A stretch of 64,000 nucleotides of DNA from the NCBI RefSeq assembly GCF_958299795.1, contig NC_133202.1, positions 4,874,711 through 4,938,710 of the forward strand. The letters run 5' to 3'. The notes under the pieces were generated by a model, which did no database searches, had not been told where the DNA came from, and saw nothing but the letters and a program-made list of their open reading frames with translations. The translations under genes were made by a program, and so were the position numbers. The stretch is from Porites lutea (taxonomy: Eukaryota > Cnidaria > Anthozoa > Scleractinia > Poritidae). This document shows positions 18,252 to 27,239 of this stretch, one piece after another (within the stretch, counting starts at the first letter, position 1; every line of letters starts with the position of its first letter).

Positions 18252-18515
18252 ATGATTACGCGACAAGATAAGCGACGTGTCCTGGAAGCCTTGGACGAAC
18301 GTCTGTTGATGGAACTCGTGATCCATCCCGTGGACGCGTTGTGCGACACCTGGGATTATGGACACTATCGACTCTTCCGTCGATTAACGTGGGCCGGCGA
18401 TTGGCTGGGGTTGACCCGAGCGTTGAACGCCTGCCCGGAAACCGCCGTGGTGGAGACCACGCTGACCCTGATAAAAGACGCCTCGCCGCGATTGTACGCC
18501 ATGGTGTCGACATGA
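18252..18515 (+). CDS. Small protein, unknown (87 aa)
   Basis: A short, mostly helical-looking protein with LDERLLMELV, a tryptophan-rich middle and many leucines and alanines. No cysteine cluster, signal peptide or membrane segment. I do not recognise it, though its helix-turn pattern could fit a small adaptor. It stops in an ATGA overlap with the packaging ATPase start, so it is likely translated from the same message and may work with it. An ATG with TATA spacing supports this start. Confidence 0.45.
   Translation: MITRQDKRRVLEALDERLLMELVIHPVDALCDTWDYGHYRLFRRLTWAGDWLGLTRALNACPETAVVETTLTLIKDASPRLYAMVST
18470..18476 (+). promoter_or_regulatory. TATA-like box before packaging ATPase
   Basis: GATAAAA 42 nt before the ATPase ATG at 18512, inside the preceding frame. 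Confidence 0.35.
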
Positions 18516-19147
18516 TTCGACATCCCTGCAACACACTGGTGGGCGGCCCGTCGGGGAGCGGAAAATCGACGTGGACGCGCCGTTTGTTACAGCACGCCGA
18601 TCAATTGATGTACCCCCCTCCTCGGGTGAAACATTATTGTTACGGGGCCTGGCAACCGGCCTTTGACGAGATGAAGCAAGAGAAGGTGCAGTTTCACGAA
18701 GGACTGCCCACGTCGGAGGAGTTGGACCAATGGTTCGGTCCCACGCAAGGGGGACTCTTGGTGTTGGACGATCTCATGGACGAAGGCGCCAACGACAAAC
18801 GCGTGTTGGATCTCTTTTCCAAGCACTCGCATCATCGGAACATCAGCGTCCTCTTCCTGTGCCAGGATCTATTCCCGCCAGGCAAATTCGCCAAAACCAT
18901 TTCGCGCAACGCCCATTACATCGTGGCGTTCAAGAACCCGCGGGATCAAGTGGGCATGCGCACCTTGGCGCTGCAAGCCTTTCCCAACGACTGGTCTCAC
19001 GTGATGAACATCTTTCGCGAATGCACCCAGCGTCCTTTTGGCTATTTAATGCTGGACTTGCATCCCGCGTCAGACGATCGGTACCGTCTCTTCACCAACG
19101 TGTTACCGGAGGAAGGACCGACGGAAACCTATGAACGTCAAGCATGA
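18512..19147 (+). CDS. Genome-packaging ATPase, FtsK/HerA (A32) type (211 aa)
   Basis: The packaging motor of Polintons and related viruses, which pumps DNA into the capsid using ATP. Walker A GGPSGSGKST is at residues 11-20 and Walker B GLLVLDDLMD at 81-90, with a sensor-like strand VLFLCQDLFPP near 115-125 and a basic-aromatic motif after it. Length is normal for Polinton A32-like ATPases. Its start is inside the previous gene's stop (ATGA), and its stop overlaps the next start in the same way. Confidence 0.92.
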   Translation: MIRHPCNTLVGGPSGSGKSTWTRRLLQHADQLMYPPPRVKHYCYGAWQPAFDEMKQEKVQFHEGLPTSEELDQWFGPTQGGLLVLDDLMDEGANDKRVLDLFSKHSHHRNISVLFLCQDLFPPGKFAKTISRNAHYIVAFKNPRDQVGMRTLALQAFPNDWSHVMNIFRECTQRPFGYLMLDLHPASDDRYRLFTNVLPEEGPTETYERQA

Positions 19148-20178
19148 GTCGACGGACCACCCCCTCGTCCGACGAGTTTCGGGACGATCTGGATTTCGAC
19201 CAATTGACCTGGGAGAATGAACTGGCTCGAGAACGGGCGCGACAACAGCGGAGACGCCAGGGAGGTCGGCAACGGGACTTATCGGAACGCTTGGAAGGGC
19301 ACACCACGCCCTTGTCGGTGGGTGTCGGACGGTCCCCCCTCGTCACGCCCCGTGCGGTGCGAGATGCCTTGCAACGAGCCATGGACCTCTCGGGCATCCC
19401 CACGGCCCCGCCGGCCGGGGTAGGCGTGGCGCCCAATGTCTCGTCGCCGAGTTCGGGCGTGCCCAGCGTGACGGCCATCCGGGCCGCGACCCAGGACTTG
19501 CCGTCGCCCACGTTTAGTCCCCGACAAATCGGTGTCATGGAACAGATTCTTCGAAATGAGGTGCCCGAAGATCAAATCGATGCCCTGTTGGACTCGGTGG
19601 GGCTCGACTTTAACCAATTGACCGATTACATCGGCCGACGCCCCCTGTCGCCCACGCTCACTGCCCGTCAAATCGACGTCATGGAACAGATTGCCCGAGG
19701 GAATTTTCCGCCCGGGCAGATGGAGAACCTGTTCACGTCCGTGGGTCTCACCAAGGATCAATTGAACCAATATATTACCAACCGTCCCCCGACACCCCGG
19801 ACCCCTTCACCAGCCCCGGCACCGCGAGGACGAGGTCGAGGTCGAGGTCGAGGCCGGGGACGCGGCGGGGTGCCACCCGGAGGGGGTGGCGGGGGCGACG
19901 ATGGAGGCCCGCCCGGCGGCGGGGGTGGCGGTGGCGGCGGCGGGGGCCGTCGTGGCCGTGGGCGTGGGCGTGGCACACCCCCTCGACGAGCACGGATGAA
20001 TCAAGACGAATTACGACGTCAGATGGATCTGTTGGCCGAAGATGCTCGTCAACGGTCGGTGGGGCGCCGCATTGCCGGCATCACGCATACCAATACCGTC
20101 ACCACGGTCTACAAGGATGGAGGCGAACCCGAAGTCTATCGCACCTCGTCGCGTTTGTCCACCCCCAACACGGTATAA
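19144..20178 (+). CDS. RG/G-rich Polinton protein with twin helical repeats (344 aa)
   Basis: Three parts can be seen. Residues about 120-215 contain two copies of a roughly 50-residue unit (RQIGVMEQILRNEVP and RQIDVMEQIARGNFP, each followed by a VGL..QL.(D/Q)YI segment and a proline-rich joint). Residues about 222-285 are RG and glycine repeats, likely disordered and RNA/DNA-binding. The C-terminus has THTNTVTTVYKDGGEP, which I recall from Polinton/adintovirus proteins of unknown role in the same genomic position. It starts in the stop codon of the ATPase. Role unknown, possibly virion assembly. Confidence 0.5.
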   Translation: MSRRTTPSSDEFRDDLDFDQLTWENELARERARQQRRRQGGRQRDLSERLEGHTTPLSVGVGRSPLVTPRAVRDALQRAMDLSGIPTAPPAGVGVAPNVSSPSSGVPSVTAIRAATQDLPSPTFSPRQIGVMEQILRNEVPEDQIDALLDSVGLDFNQLTDYIGRRPLSPTLTARQIDVMEQIARGNFPPGQMENLFTSVGLTKDQLNQYITNRPPTPRTPSPAPAPRGRGRGRGRGRGRGGVPPGGGGGGDDGGPPGGGGGGGGGGGRRGRGRGRGTPPRRARMNQDELRRQMDLLAEDARQRSVGRRIAGITHTNTVTTVYKDGGEPEVYRTSSRLSTPNTV

Positions 20179-20180
20179 AA
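20174..20180 (+). promoter_or_regulatory. TATA box before mu-like core peptide
   Basis: TATAAAA overlaps the preceding stop and lies 42 nt before the ATG at 20216. Confidence 0.6.
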
Positions 20181-20215
20181 AACAGCCTCAGTTCCTTACC
20201 CCATCACTTCGCATC

Positions 20216-20350
20216 ATGGTACGACGCGGACGGAGACGACGACGACGACGCTACTACCAACGAGGGGGAATTTTACCCTTTCTCATCCCTCTCGCCATGG
20301 CCGCCGAGAAGGCCGCGCGCAAGAAACGCCTGGGGAAAATCTCTTGGTAG
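20216..20350 (+). CDS. Mu/pX-like basic core peptide (44 aa)
   Basis: It begins with an almost pure arginine run, then a RGGILPFLIPLAMAAE hydrophobic segment and a short basic tail. This layout is that of the adenovirus pX/mu core peptide precursor, in which an arginine-rich part binds DNA and the GGxLPxLIP part is a conserved hydrophobic tail. Small proteins of this type are known from Polintons and adintoviruses. Too short for most gene callers, but its TATA spacing of 42 nt and clear family pattern make it credible. Confidence 0.6.
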   Translation: MVRRGRRRRRRRYYQRGGILPFLIPLAMAAEKAARKKRLGKISW

Positions 20351-20407
20351 TAGGTGCAAGCGAACCAGCGCCACCGAATGTTCAAGATGACCGGGGCCAA
20401 GTAATCC

Positions 20408-20414
20408 TATAAAG
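20408..20414 (+). promoter_or_regulatory. TATA box before 107-aa gene
   Basis: TATAAAG 43 nt before the ATG at 20451. It probably drives the 20451, 20771 and 21417 genes together. Confidence 0.6.
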
Positions 20415-20450
20415 ACCCCCTGGTACGTTGGGAAAAGGTAGGAGGACACC

Positions 20451-20774
20451 ATGGTGCGACGCCTACAACGACAACTGCCCTTTTTGCGGAGCGTGTTGCG
20501 AGAAGCCGACCAGCACGTGCGACGGGAACGATTGCAGCATGCCAATGCCGATCAAGTCAATGCCATCAGTGAGTTGGTGATGAACACCTTGAAAGGGAAT
20601 GTGACCGTCCCGCCTCGACTCTTGGATCAGTTGCGTCCGCACAAGCAGGCCTTGCGCGAGATGGCGCGTCGCAAGCATTCCATAAAACGGCGACGGCACG
20701 TCATGATGGCTCAAACTGGGGCGGGTGTGTGGCACGCCTTGGATCGCGTGTGTCGTCATTGCCTGTCAAGATGA
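20451..20774 (+). CDS. Conserved Polinton protein, role unknown (107 aa)
   Basis: A helical basic protein. The pattern ISELVMNTLKGNV, then QLRPHKQALREMARRKHSIKRRR, matches a small protein I recall next to a larger lysine-rich one in many cnidarian and mollusc Polintons (form: N(I/T)LxGN, LxxHKxxLRxL, S(L/I)KxKR). It is often annotated as hypothetical. Possibly a scaffold or nucleic-acid-binding virion protein. Its TGA lies in an ATGA overlap with the next gene. Confidence 0.5.
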   Translation: MVRRLQRQLPFLRSVLREADQHVRRERLQHANADQVNAISELVMNTLKGNVTVPPRLLDQLRPHKQALREMARRKHSIKRRRHVMMAQTGAGVWHALDRVCRHCLSR

Positions 20775-21433
20775 GTCACGGACCGTACCAGAAAAAGTAC
20801 CTGGTGTCCCCGGCGGACATGGAGCGACTGGTGGACCATTACAAAGGCACGTTGATGGAGAATTCGCGGTTGACGCATGCCGCGCGGTTGGCGGCCAAAC
20901 AACACGTCTTGTTGGCTTCCCCCGAGATCCCGCCGGCCACCAAAAAGATCCGCCTCAAAGCCCTGGGACCCCAGGTGCGTCGAGCCACCAGACGCGTGCG
21001 GACCATGAATTTGCCGGCGGCCGGAGTGGCGGCGGGGGCCGACGACGACGACGACGACCAGTTTGCCCAAGGACCCATGGAGACCTTCTTGAAAACGCTT
21101 ATAAAAAGCAGCACGCCCCAACCCAAGGCCACACCCAAAGGGAAGCCGAAAGTTCCACCCAAGCCGAAATTTCTGTCCAAGACACCCATCTCGTTACCGG
21201 CCGACGATTGGGAAGAGGAATTGGCCGCGCCCATTCCCAGTACGTCCAAGAGCAAAGGCACGTCGACCTTGAGCAAAGGCAAGTCCCCTGCTTCCACCCA
21301 GAAGAAGAAAAAAATCCGCTTCAGTTATCATCTCCCCAAGGTGCCCAAAGAAACGCAGAAGTTGAAACGTCAACCCGGCTGGAGCGAGTGGGGTGAAAAG
21401 GTGCAGCGGAAACTCGATGGCAAGGACTACTAG
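20771..21433 (+). CDS. Conserved Polinton protein with acidic and lysine-rich tail (220 aa)
   Basis: The N-terminal domain (YLVSPADMERLVDHYKGTL, then HAARLAAKQHVLL, then VRRATRRVRTM) is a helical domain I recall as a partner of the preceding 107-aa protein in invertebrate Polintons. A run of aspartates (about 95-100) and a long P/K/S-rich linker follow, ending in a short W-containing tail. Start ATG 20771 overlaps the previous stop. The last 17 nt overlap the start of the PLA2-domain gene. Function unknown. Confidence 0.5.
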   Translation: MSHGPYQKKYLVSPADMERLVDHYKGTLMENSRLTHAARLAAKQHVLLASPEIPPATKKIRLKALGPQVRRATRRVRTMNLPAAGVAAGADDDDDDQFAQGPMETFLKTLIKSSTPQPKATPKGKPKVPPKPKFLSKTPISLPADDWEEELAAPIPSTSKSKGTSTLSKGKSPASTQKKKKIRFSYHLPKVPKETQKLKRQPGWSEWGEKVQRKLDGKDY

Positions 21434-21791
21434 ACGCCGCCGCCGCGCGTCGCGCCGTGGACGGCGCCGCCGTCGCATGGTCGGTCGTGGCTTGGACGTC
21501 CAAAAATGGTTGGGCAAGACAGGCATCGAATTTCATTGGCCGGGGTATCAATACATGGGCCCAGGCACCCATTTGGAGAAAAGTCTGAAGCGCGGGGATC
21601 CCGGCATCAACCGGCTGGACCGCATTTCCAAACAGCACGATATTGATTATTCTCGGGCGCGCAATCTCCAGGACAAGTGGAAAGCCGATGACAAGATGAT
21701 TGGCGCCATTCAAGCCCTCCCGGGAAAAAAGACTTGGACTGAAGCCCTTGTCAAAAAAATCATGCAAGCGAAACGCAAACTCAAATTGTAA
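21417..21791 (+). CDS. Parvovirus-type PLA2-domain protein (124 aa)
   Basis: An arginine-rich N-terminus (residues 5-20, nuclear localisation or DNA binding) precedes a phospholipase A2 core: calcium loop YMGPGT (46-51), NRLD (65-68) and the catalytic pair H74-D75 in KQHDIDY. This is the compact PLA2 fold of parvovirus VP1 and of Polinton/adintovirus proteins, used to breach endosomal membranes during entry. It is the last gene of the plus-strand block, overlaps the previous frame by 17 nt and converges on the polymerase gene. AATAAA at 21959-21964 can end its message. Confidence 0.75.
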   Translation: MARTTRRRRRASRRGRRRRRMVGRGLDVQKWLGKTGIEFHWPGYQYMGPGTHLEKSLKRGDPGINRLDRISKQHDIDYSRARNLQDKWKADDKMIGAIQALPGKKTWTEALVKKIMQAKRKLKL

Positions 21792-22177
21792 TCTGGTTGT
21801 TGTTTTCTTCTTTGTGTGTGAAAAAAAAGACTTCAGTTTTTTGTCATGCTTTATTTACTGTTTACACCATGTACAATGGGTAGTTGGGTTGCTTGGTCCT
21901 ACTTTCGCAACAAGAATGGACTAAATACATGTCATTATTATTGTCCTCAACGTACCCAATAAAAAAATGGAAGTGTCACGAAATGTCTCGTAGATTCAAC
22001 ATGTGGGTTCCCAGTCCCCCGCGGTCAGTGATTGGGCCCGCCGCGTATTATCCGTTCTCAGACGGGGGTGTCATGAAGGCACCACTCCCTTCACTCATTG
22101 TCGCTGGGCTTTATGGGGTTTTTGGCATTTTAAATTTTTTTTTAGGGTTTTTCATTTTTTTTTTTTTTTTTTTTTTT
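21792..22177. terminator. Convergent 3' ends of PLA2 and polB genes
   Basis: AATAAA on the plus strand at 21959-21964 and on the minus strand at 21850-21855 lie past each other, so the two messages would overlap by about 100 nt at their 3' ends. A 30-nt T run is at about 22147-22179. The stretch also holds the TIR-like foldable module listed next. Confidence 0.55.
21974..22068. other. Internal module resembling a shortened element end
   Basis: GTCACGAAATGTC(T)CG here matches 6854-6870 near the left terminus, and GGGTTCCCAGTCCCC, GCGTATTATCCGTTCT and GACGGGG match 7566-7627 in the inverted repeat. In the repeats these two boxes lie about 700 bp apart, separated by the TTAGGG array; here they are adjacent. 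Both versions can form an inner stem (CGCAGC/GCTGCG in the repeat, GCGG/CCGC here) inside an outer C-run/G-run stem (4+4 versus 5+5), so the structure is kept while the sequence differs. Role unknown. Confidence 0.55.
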
Positions 22178-25100
22178 TTAAAGGGAAAATACCCTGTCAT
22201 TATCACTGACGTCACCGTCTTGTGGAGCGGGCGTGAAACCGTACGGGTAGGAATGAAAGGTGCTGGGATCCACCACGCGTTTGCTCGCCACCAACTGATA
22301 GCGCTTGATTTCGGTCCTCGTTTGGAGTCGCTTGGTTGTGTCATCCCGCACGATCTTGTGGGGGTTGAAGATGGGAATGGATCTAGTCTGGGCTTGAGGA
22401 TGCTGAAGTTCGTCGAGGACATTGCGTTTTAAAATGTCAAAGTTCAATTGTTCTTGACCGCGGGCATTGAGGGAAAAACCACGAACCTTGCACTCCACTT
22501 TGCCTTGACGAGTGAGGTAGCCGTAATTTTTGGGACCAGCCGTGGCGAATTCAATAATGGTATCTCCCTCGTCTAATTCATTTTTGAACTGGCCCAGGTA
22601 CGCTCCTGTTTCGAGGGTGGGTTGCCCTGGTGCATGTTTGTAAATGATGGAATCGGTGTCCATGTACAACACTTGCTGGGGCTGTAACAGAAACAAGGCT
22701 CGACGATACAAATGCAGACGGGCATGGGCGGTGGTAAAGGCGGCGATAAAAATGTTGACGTGAGGCTGGATGGGTGCGGCTTCCGTAATCTTATTATAGA
22801 CGATTTCTAACATCTCTTCGTTGACCACACGGATGGCGTGGATGTCGACATCATCTTGGTTGAGGAGTTGGTGAAACTTGGCTGGACTGGAGATGGCTTC
22901 CACTTGCGATTTGTTGCTGGCTTGACCAAATTTGCCCCAAAAACTATTGAGCATCAATTTGGCTAAGGCTCGTTTGGCAGGGTTCTTCTCGATCTGCGCG
23001 TACTCTAACTGGACTCCTTCGTGTTCCAGGTAGGCTGCTATGTATTCCTGTCGTTTTAATTCATCTGTACCCACGCTGGCTGGCCACCCATCGGCTTCCT
23101 GTTTCATTTTCAAGAAGGTGTTGATGTATTGGGCGAACAATTGGGTCGAAGTGTGCGGAAAATGCCAGATCTCGTGGACTTGTAATACATCGTAGCCTTG
23201 GGCGAGGGCTTCTTCCAATTCGATGGTGGTCCACGTACCCGTCAGAGCGCGATCTCTGTCCGCGTGAGGGCAGTCACGACTCCTTTCTAAGAGGGGTTTG
23301 GCCAATTCGGCTTCGACGCAGGCTCGGCACAACGGGAAGAGTAATTTGCCTTGGGCTCTGTAGGGCAGCACGGGCAAGTACAGCCCATACGGCGGCAGCA
23401 CGGTGACGTTGGCCAAACCAAAGTATGGCGTCAGGTCGGTGGACTGTAGTTCTGTCAGGATGACTGGATGGCCTACTGGGTAAACGCAGCTCTTGTTGAC
23501 CCAGGGGTACAAGGAGGTAAAATCCAAGTACTGAATGGATTCCCCTTGGTCTGGATCAGCCACGGCATGCATGGTCACGGCTTCAGTACGCCCCCCATAA
23601 AAGGCGCCTCGAGGTTCTAGGCGGTCTACGAGCTCCAACCCATCCACGAACCCTTGGATATCCTCGCGGCTGGCCTTGAGACGTTTCCACTCGCACTCCC
23701 ACATGGTTTGGAGAGCGTACCCTGACTGAACGATGGCTTGGTCTCTCGCCTGGGTGCGAAGGTACAGGTCATGCATGGTCTGGCGATCGTGCATCCGGAT
23801 CTGGACGTGGCGGTTCGGAAAGCAGGCAGGGCACCCGTGGAAAAAACAACCGTGGAATTCGTAGACGATGCGTGTGGTGGGATTGTAACCGTCCACGCGC
23901 ATGGGCTGGCAGGCGATCAGGAGCGTCATTTCACCTTTGTTTTTGGCATGCTGAATGTAATCTTCTTCCAAAAATGGATGAGGGTAGTCAGGATAGGCTT
24001 GGGCCATCAGGTCATGGTGGTCCCACTCGTCGGGGGTGATGGCCGCATGGCGGGCCTCTCGTTCCACGTGCTCTTGCCAATAGAGCCATTCCAGGGCGGC
24101 CCGGGAATAAGGTTTGCCTTTGTGATGCCAGCCTCGAATGGGTTCCGAGGCAATGGTCTGAGGGGTCAAACAATGTTTTCTAAAAAATCGATTGCAGGCT
24201 GAGGCGATGGTCACACAATGTTCAAACGGGTTAAACCCCGCTAGTTGTTCAAATTCGGCGGCAAATTTGGTACATCCTTCTTTGAGGAGGCGAACATCAC
24301 TTTGGCAGTAACTAAGGAGTTCCTCACTGAAGTTAAACTCGTAGTGTTCGGTCCGGCGTTCTGCATGCCACTGCATAAACTCCTCTTTTCTGGCAGGCGA
24401 CATGCCTTGAGGGTCATAGTAATCTTGGGCTGGGATGGGTCCTACATAGTCTTGGTGGTCTTGGGTATTAAAAAAATGGGGAAAAAACCCCTTTTTCAGT
24501 TCTTGTAATCCAAAGGCTTTAGGAAACGCTGCCAAAGGCATTGGCAAGAAGGACAAACTGTCGAGGAAGCGAAGGTCCGCCAGCGATAGAGACAAAATTT
24601 TGGCCCCATTGACTAACTGCTCGGGGTTCACGTACTGTTTGTAACATTGTTCCAAAATGAAGTAACTGTCATATCCTTTAAAATTGTGGGCAATACAGAT
24701 GACTTTTCGTTTGACGTGCGGGTTAGGGGACCGCGTCAAGGTTTGGGCCCAGTCTAAGAAGGCCTCAATGCAGGAGTCTCCCGCAAAGGTAAACTGTTCG
24801 TCACTTTCACTGGTTTCTGCACACAGTAAATTGGCCACGTGCTCACCGGTATCCTGGCGGGCTTCAATGTCAAAGTAGAGGAATAATGGATGGGGCAAGA
24901 CGGTTGTAGTCTCAGCCTCCGCAGGGTTGGCGACTCTCCAAGCCAATCTCAGTGAGGCTCCACGATGGTTGCGTGGACCAATGGGGCGTGCCTGCTCTAC
25001 GATCGGCTGTATGTAACATCGATGGGTGTCTGTAGGCACCTGTTCTTTACAGGACGGGCATTTGCCGTACCCGCATTTGTGTCGTTGGACGGCTGATCCT

Positions 25101-26491
25101 TGGCACAATGTCTGGCAGTCGGGGCAACGCTTGTGGGTGCTGCACACAGATGCTTGAGGAACGGGCGCTACACGCCCCGCACTGGTATGCGTCTGATGGT
25201 TCAGGAGGCAGTCGGCGCCGAAAAAGAAGCGCTTGCAGTCTCGACATAGGACGGCGGCAGGTCCAGCTGCTGTGGAAAAGTCGCGGCATTGGGCTTGGTG
25301 GCAACTGGAACATTTCCGGCCTGGACAACGGTGATGTTGCAAATCGTCGCTGTTAAAGGATTTTTCACAGTCGAGGCAAAAGTAAACTTTGCCAAAGAAG
25401 CCACTCAACGAATGACATACATGGTAATGGTCCTGGACTTTGATGAGGCAGAGGAGTTTGTCCTCGGGCTGGCGAGGGCCTTTAAAAATAATTTGATACC
25501 CATGGTCGGCGGACACCACCACAATTTGGTAGTCGGCTAATACAATTTGAAACAAGTTCAGTTCACCCAAGCCGCAAGGGCCTTCGGGCACACGGGCCCG
25601 TCTGTGTAGTTGGCGGGCGAGGGTTTCTTGAAGGGGCCGTCCCATTCTAATGTGTTTGTACTGTTCGTCACGGGATCCCCAATCTCGGTACGCTTTGGCG
25701 GTGACCAACGCTCGGGCACAGCACAGTTCATCGTTGTTTTCAATGCGTACGACACTTTTTTTGTTTTTTAACAACTGTTCAATGGGTCGGGTGCCGGGCC
25801 GTTGACCTCGACTGCCTGACCCGACTCCACTGTCTCGGATATGACTGACTTCAATATGAAAGCTATCATCGATGGCAAAGTTCTCGTTGGAGTTGAGAAT
25901 TTTACTTAGTTGTTGCATCATCATTTGGGCGGGTTCGGTGTCTTGGAGCCAATCACGGACTCTGACTCGGGAAGACTGGTAGGCGTGCTGTAGTCTGTTG
26001 CTGGACATGTTGATCATTAAGTGATCATTCTCGTGCACCCCCGGCTGGTCCAACACTTGGCGCTGGATGGCGATCTGGAGGGCCTGGTCCAACAAAGATG
26101 GAAGCTGGTCTCGCGGAATCAGTTCGGGACGAAGGGCGCCGCCCCGTTGGACGAGGCGCGTGGTAAACACACGGCGATGCAGTCCAAATTTACGGACTCG
26201 ACGATCCACGTGGGGAATGAGTTCGAATTCGAGAGGCAATGGGTCGGCTTCGGCGGCTTGGAGAGCCTCTAGGCAAGCCGCCTCTTCAGCGCTATCATTT
26301 AGGGCCGCTTGGACTGGATCTTCCAAGGCTTCCAGAACCTCCAAACAAGCGGCATCTTCATCCGAATCATTCAAGGCGGCGGCAATCGTAGGATCAGACG
26401 GGATAACGTCAACAGCAGTTAAACAGTCTTCCACGGGATTGTTCAAGACGGTAGCAGTACAGGACAAGCTTGGAAGTCTGCCATCGGCCAT
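22178..26491 (-). CDS. Protein-primed DNA polymerase B of the Polinton (1437 aa)
   Basis: It copies the linear element using a terminal protein primer. Landmarks are a cysteine-rich zinc-binding region around residues 360-480 (several CxxC pairs), exonuclease motif YFDIEA near 538, motif A DFTSLYP near 989, motif B LNSFWGKFG near 1180 and motif C YMDTDS near 1274. The N-terminal part (before 360) probably includes the terminal-protein-like region, and has a twin acidic repeat (ALNDSDEDAACLE and ALNDSAEEAACLE) close to the start. I chose the ATG at 26491. The open frame extends 76 codons upstream, but its first codon is GTG, and a splice-acceptor-like site (TTTGGAACAG) lies near 26622. The frame looks whole. 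Confidence 0.9.
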   Translation of the reverse strand: MADGRLPSLSCTATVLNNPVEDCLTAVDVIPSDPTIAAALNDSDEDAACLEVLEALEDPVQAALNDSAEEAACLEALQAAEADPLPLEFELIPHVDRRVRKFGLHRRVFTTRLVQRGGALRPELIPRDQLPSLLDQALQIAIQRQVLDQPGVHENDHLMINMSSNRLQHAYQSSRVRVRDWLQDTEPAQMMMQQLSKILNSNENFAIDDSFHIEVSHIRDSGVGSGSRGQRPGTRPIEQLLKNKKSVVRIENNDELCCARALVTAKAYRDWGSRDEQYKHIRMGRPLQETLARQLHRRARVPEGPCGLGELNLFQIVLADYQIVVVSADHGYQIIFKGPRQPEDKLLCLIKVQDHYHVCHSLSGFFGKVYFCLDCEKSFNSDDLQHHRCPGRKCSSCHQAQCRDFSTAAGPAAVLCRDCKRFFFGADCLLNHQTHTSAGRVAPVPQASVCSTHKRCPDCQTLCQGSAVQRHKCGYGKCPSCKEQVPTDTHRCYIQPIVEQARPIGPRNHRGASLRLAWRVANPAEAETTTVLPHPLFLYFDIEARQDTGEHVANLLCAETSESDEQFTFAGDSCIEAFLDWAQTLTRSPNPHVKRKVICIAHNFKGYDSYFILEQCYKQYVNPEQLVNGAKILSLSLADLRFLDSLSFLPMPLAAFPKAFGLQELKKGFFPHFFNTQDHQDYVGPIPAQDYYDPQGMSPARKEEFMQWHAERRTEHYEFNFSEELLSYCQSDVRLLKEGCTKFAAEFEQLAGFNPFEHCVTIASACNRFFRKHCLTPQTIASEPIRGWHHKGKPYSRAALEWLYWQEHVEREARHAAITPDEWDHHDLMAQAYPDYPHPFLEEDYIQHAKNKGEMTLLIACQPMRVDGYNPTTRIVYEFHGCFFHGCPACFPNRHVQIRMHDRQTMHDLYLRTQARDQAIVQSGYALQTMWECEWKRLKASREDIQGFVDGLELVDRLEPRGAFYGGRTEAVTMHAVADPDQGESIQYLDFTSLYPWVNKSCVYPVGHPVILTELQSTDLTPYFGLANVTVLPPYGLYLPVLPYRAQGKLLFPLCRACVEAELAKPLLERSRDCPHADRDRALTGTWTTIELEEALAQGYDVLQVHEIWHFPHTSTQLFAQYINTFLKMKQEADGWPASVGTDELKRQEYIAAYLEHEGVQLEYAQIEKNPAKRALAKLMLNSFWGKFGQASNKSQVEAISSPAKFHQLLNQDDVDIHAIRVVNEEMLEIVYNKITEAAPIQPHVNIFIAAFTTAHARLHLYRRALFLLQPQQVLYMDTDSIIYKHAPGQPTLETGAYLGQFKNELDEGDTIIEFATAGPKNYGYLTRQGKVECKVRGFSLNARGQEQLNFDILKRNVLDELQHPQAQTRSIPIFNPHKIVRDDTTKRLQTRTEIKRYQLVASKRVVDPSTFHSYPYGFTPAPQDGDVSDNDRVFSL

Positions 26492-26734
26492 CGTTGGAGG
26501 AACAAAGTACAGAGCACACAAAGGGATGACGAAAGCAGTGACGAAGAAAATAGAGACTGGAATCCAGGTACGAACTCCCAAAGGCGTCTGTTTCCACGAC
26601 AGAATTAAGGCTTGGCTGTTTGTCTCTGTTCCAAAGGCATGGAGGGAACTAAATGAGCGCACCGAGAAAATGAGGGAGATGTACAAGTTCTTCAAGTTAA
26701 AAAATTTAAAAAGGCTCACCTACTTTTGTTTTGC

Positions 26735-26940
26735 ATCCATACTTCATTAACCCCACCCCACCAACATCGAAACAATAGGTTTTTTTTTCGGCATTCACAC
26801 CTTATGAACACGTCCCCGCCAAATGGGAACAATAGGTTTTTTGGATGAATACTTCATTAACACCGCACCGCCAAATGGGAACAATAGGTTTTTGGATGAA
26901 TACTTCATTAACACCGCCCCGCCAACATCGAAACAACAGA
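26735..26940. repeat. Tandem repeat of about 52 bp upstream of polB
   Basis: About four diverged copies of a unit with ACTTCATTAAC, ACCCCGCCAA and AACAATAGGTTTTT. It lies in the 5' region of the polymerase gene, next to the longer tandem units. Confidence 0.7.
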
Positions 26941-27239
26941 GCCGTTGCGTCTCGAAAAGTTCTTTTGTCAGCCTAAACTAATAACTTTCACCCAATTAGC
27001 ATACTGGAAGGTTGTACGTGAGCGTTTTACAAAATGAGTTTTTGGGCAACATTACATCCACAGATTACGTATAGAAAAAAGATGAGGCAAGTATTTGCTC
27101 ATACAATGCAGCCAAATAAAACAAACCTTAGCCAAAAAAAGAACGCCTAGCGTTTGAAGACGAAGCGTGAGAAAAACTGACAACGAACACTTTAAACCGC
27201 CCACTCTAAGGCCAACCGTAAAACAAGAAAAGAACGAAT

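Noticed and set aside
22206-22213. CRE palindrome TGACGTCA in the 3' end of polB
   Set aside because: It lies in coding sequence with no TATA box beside it; probably chance.
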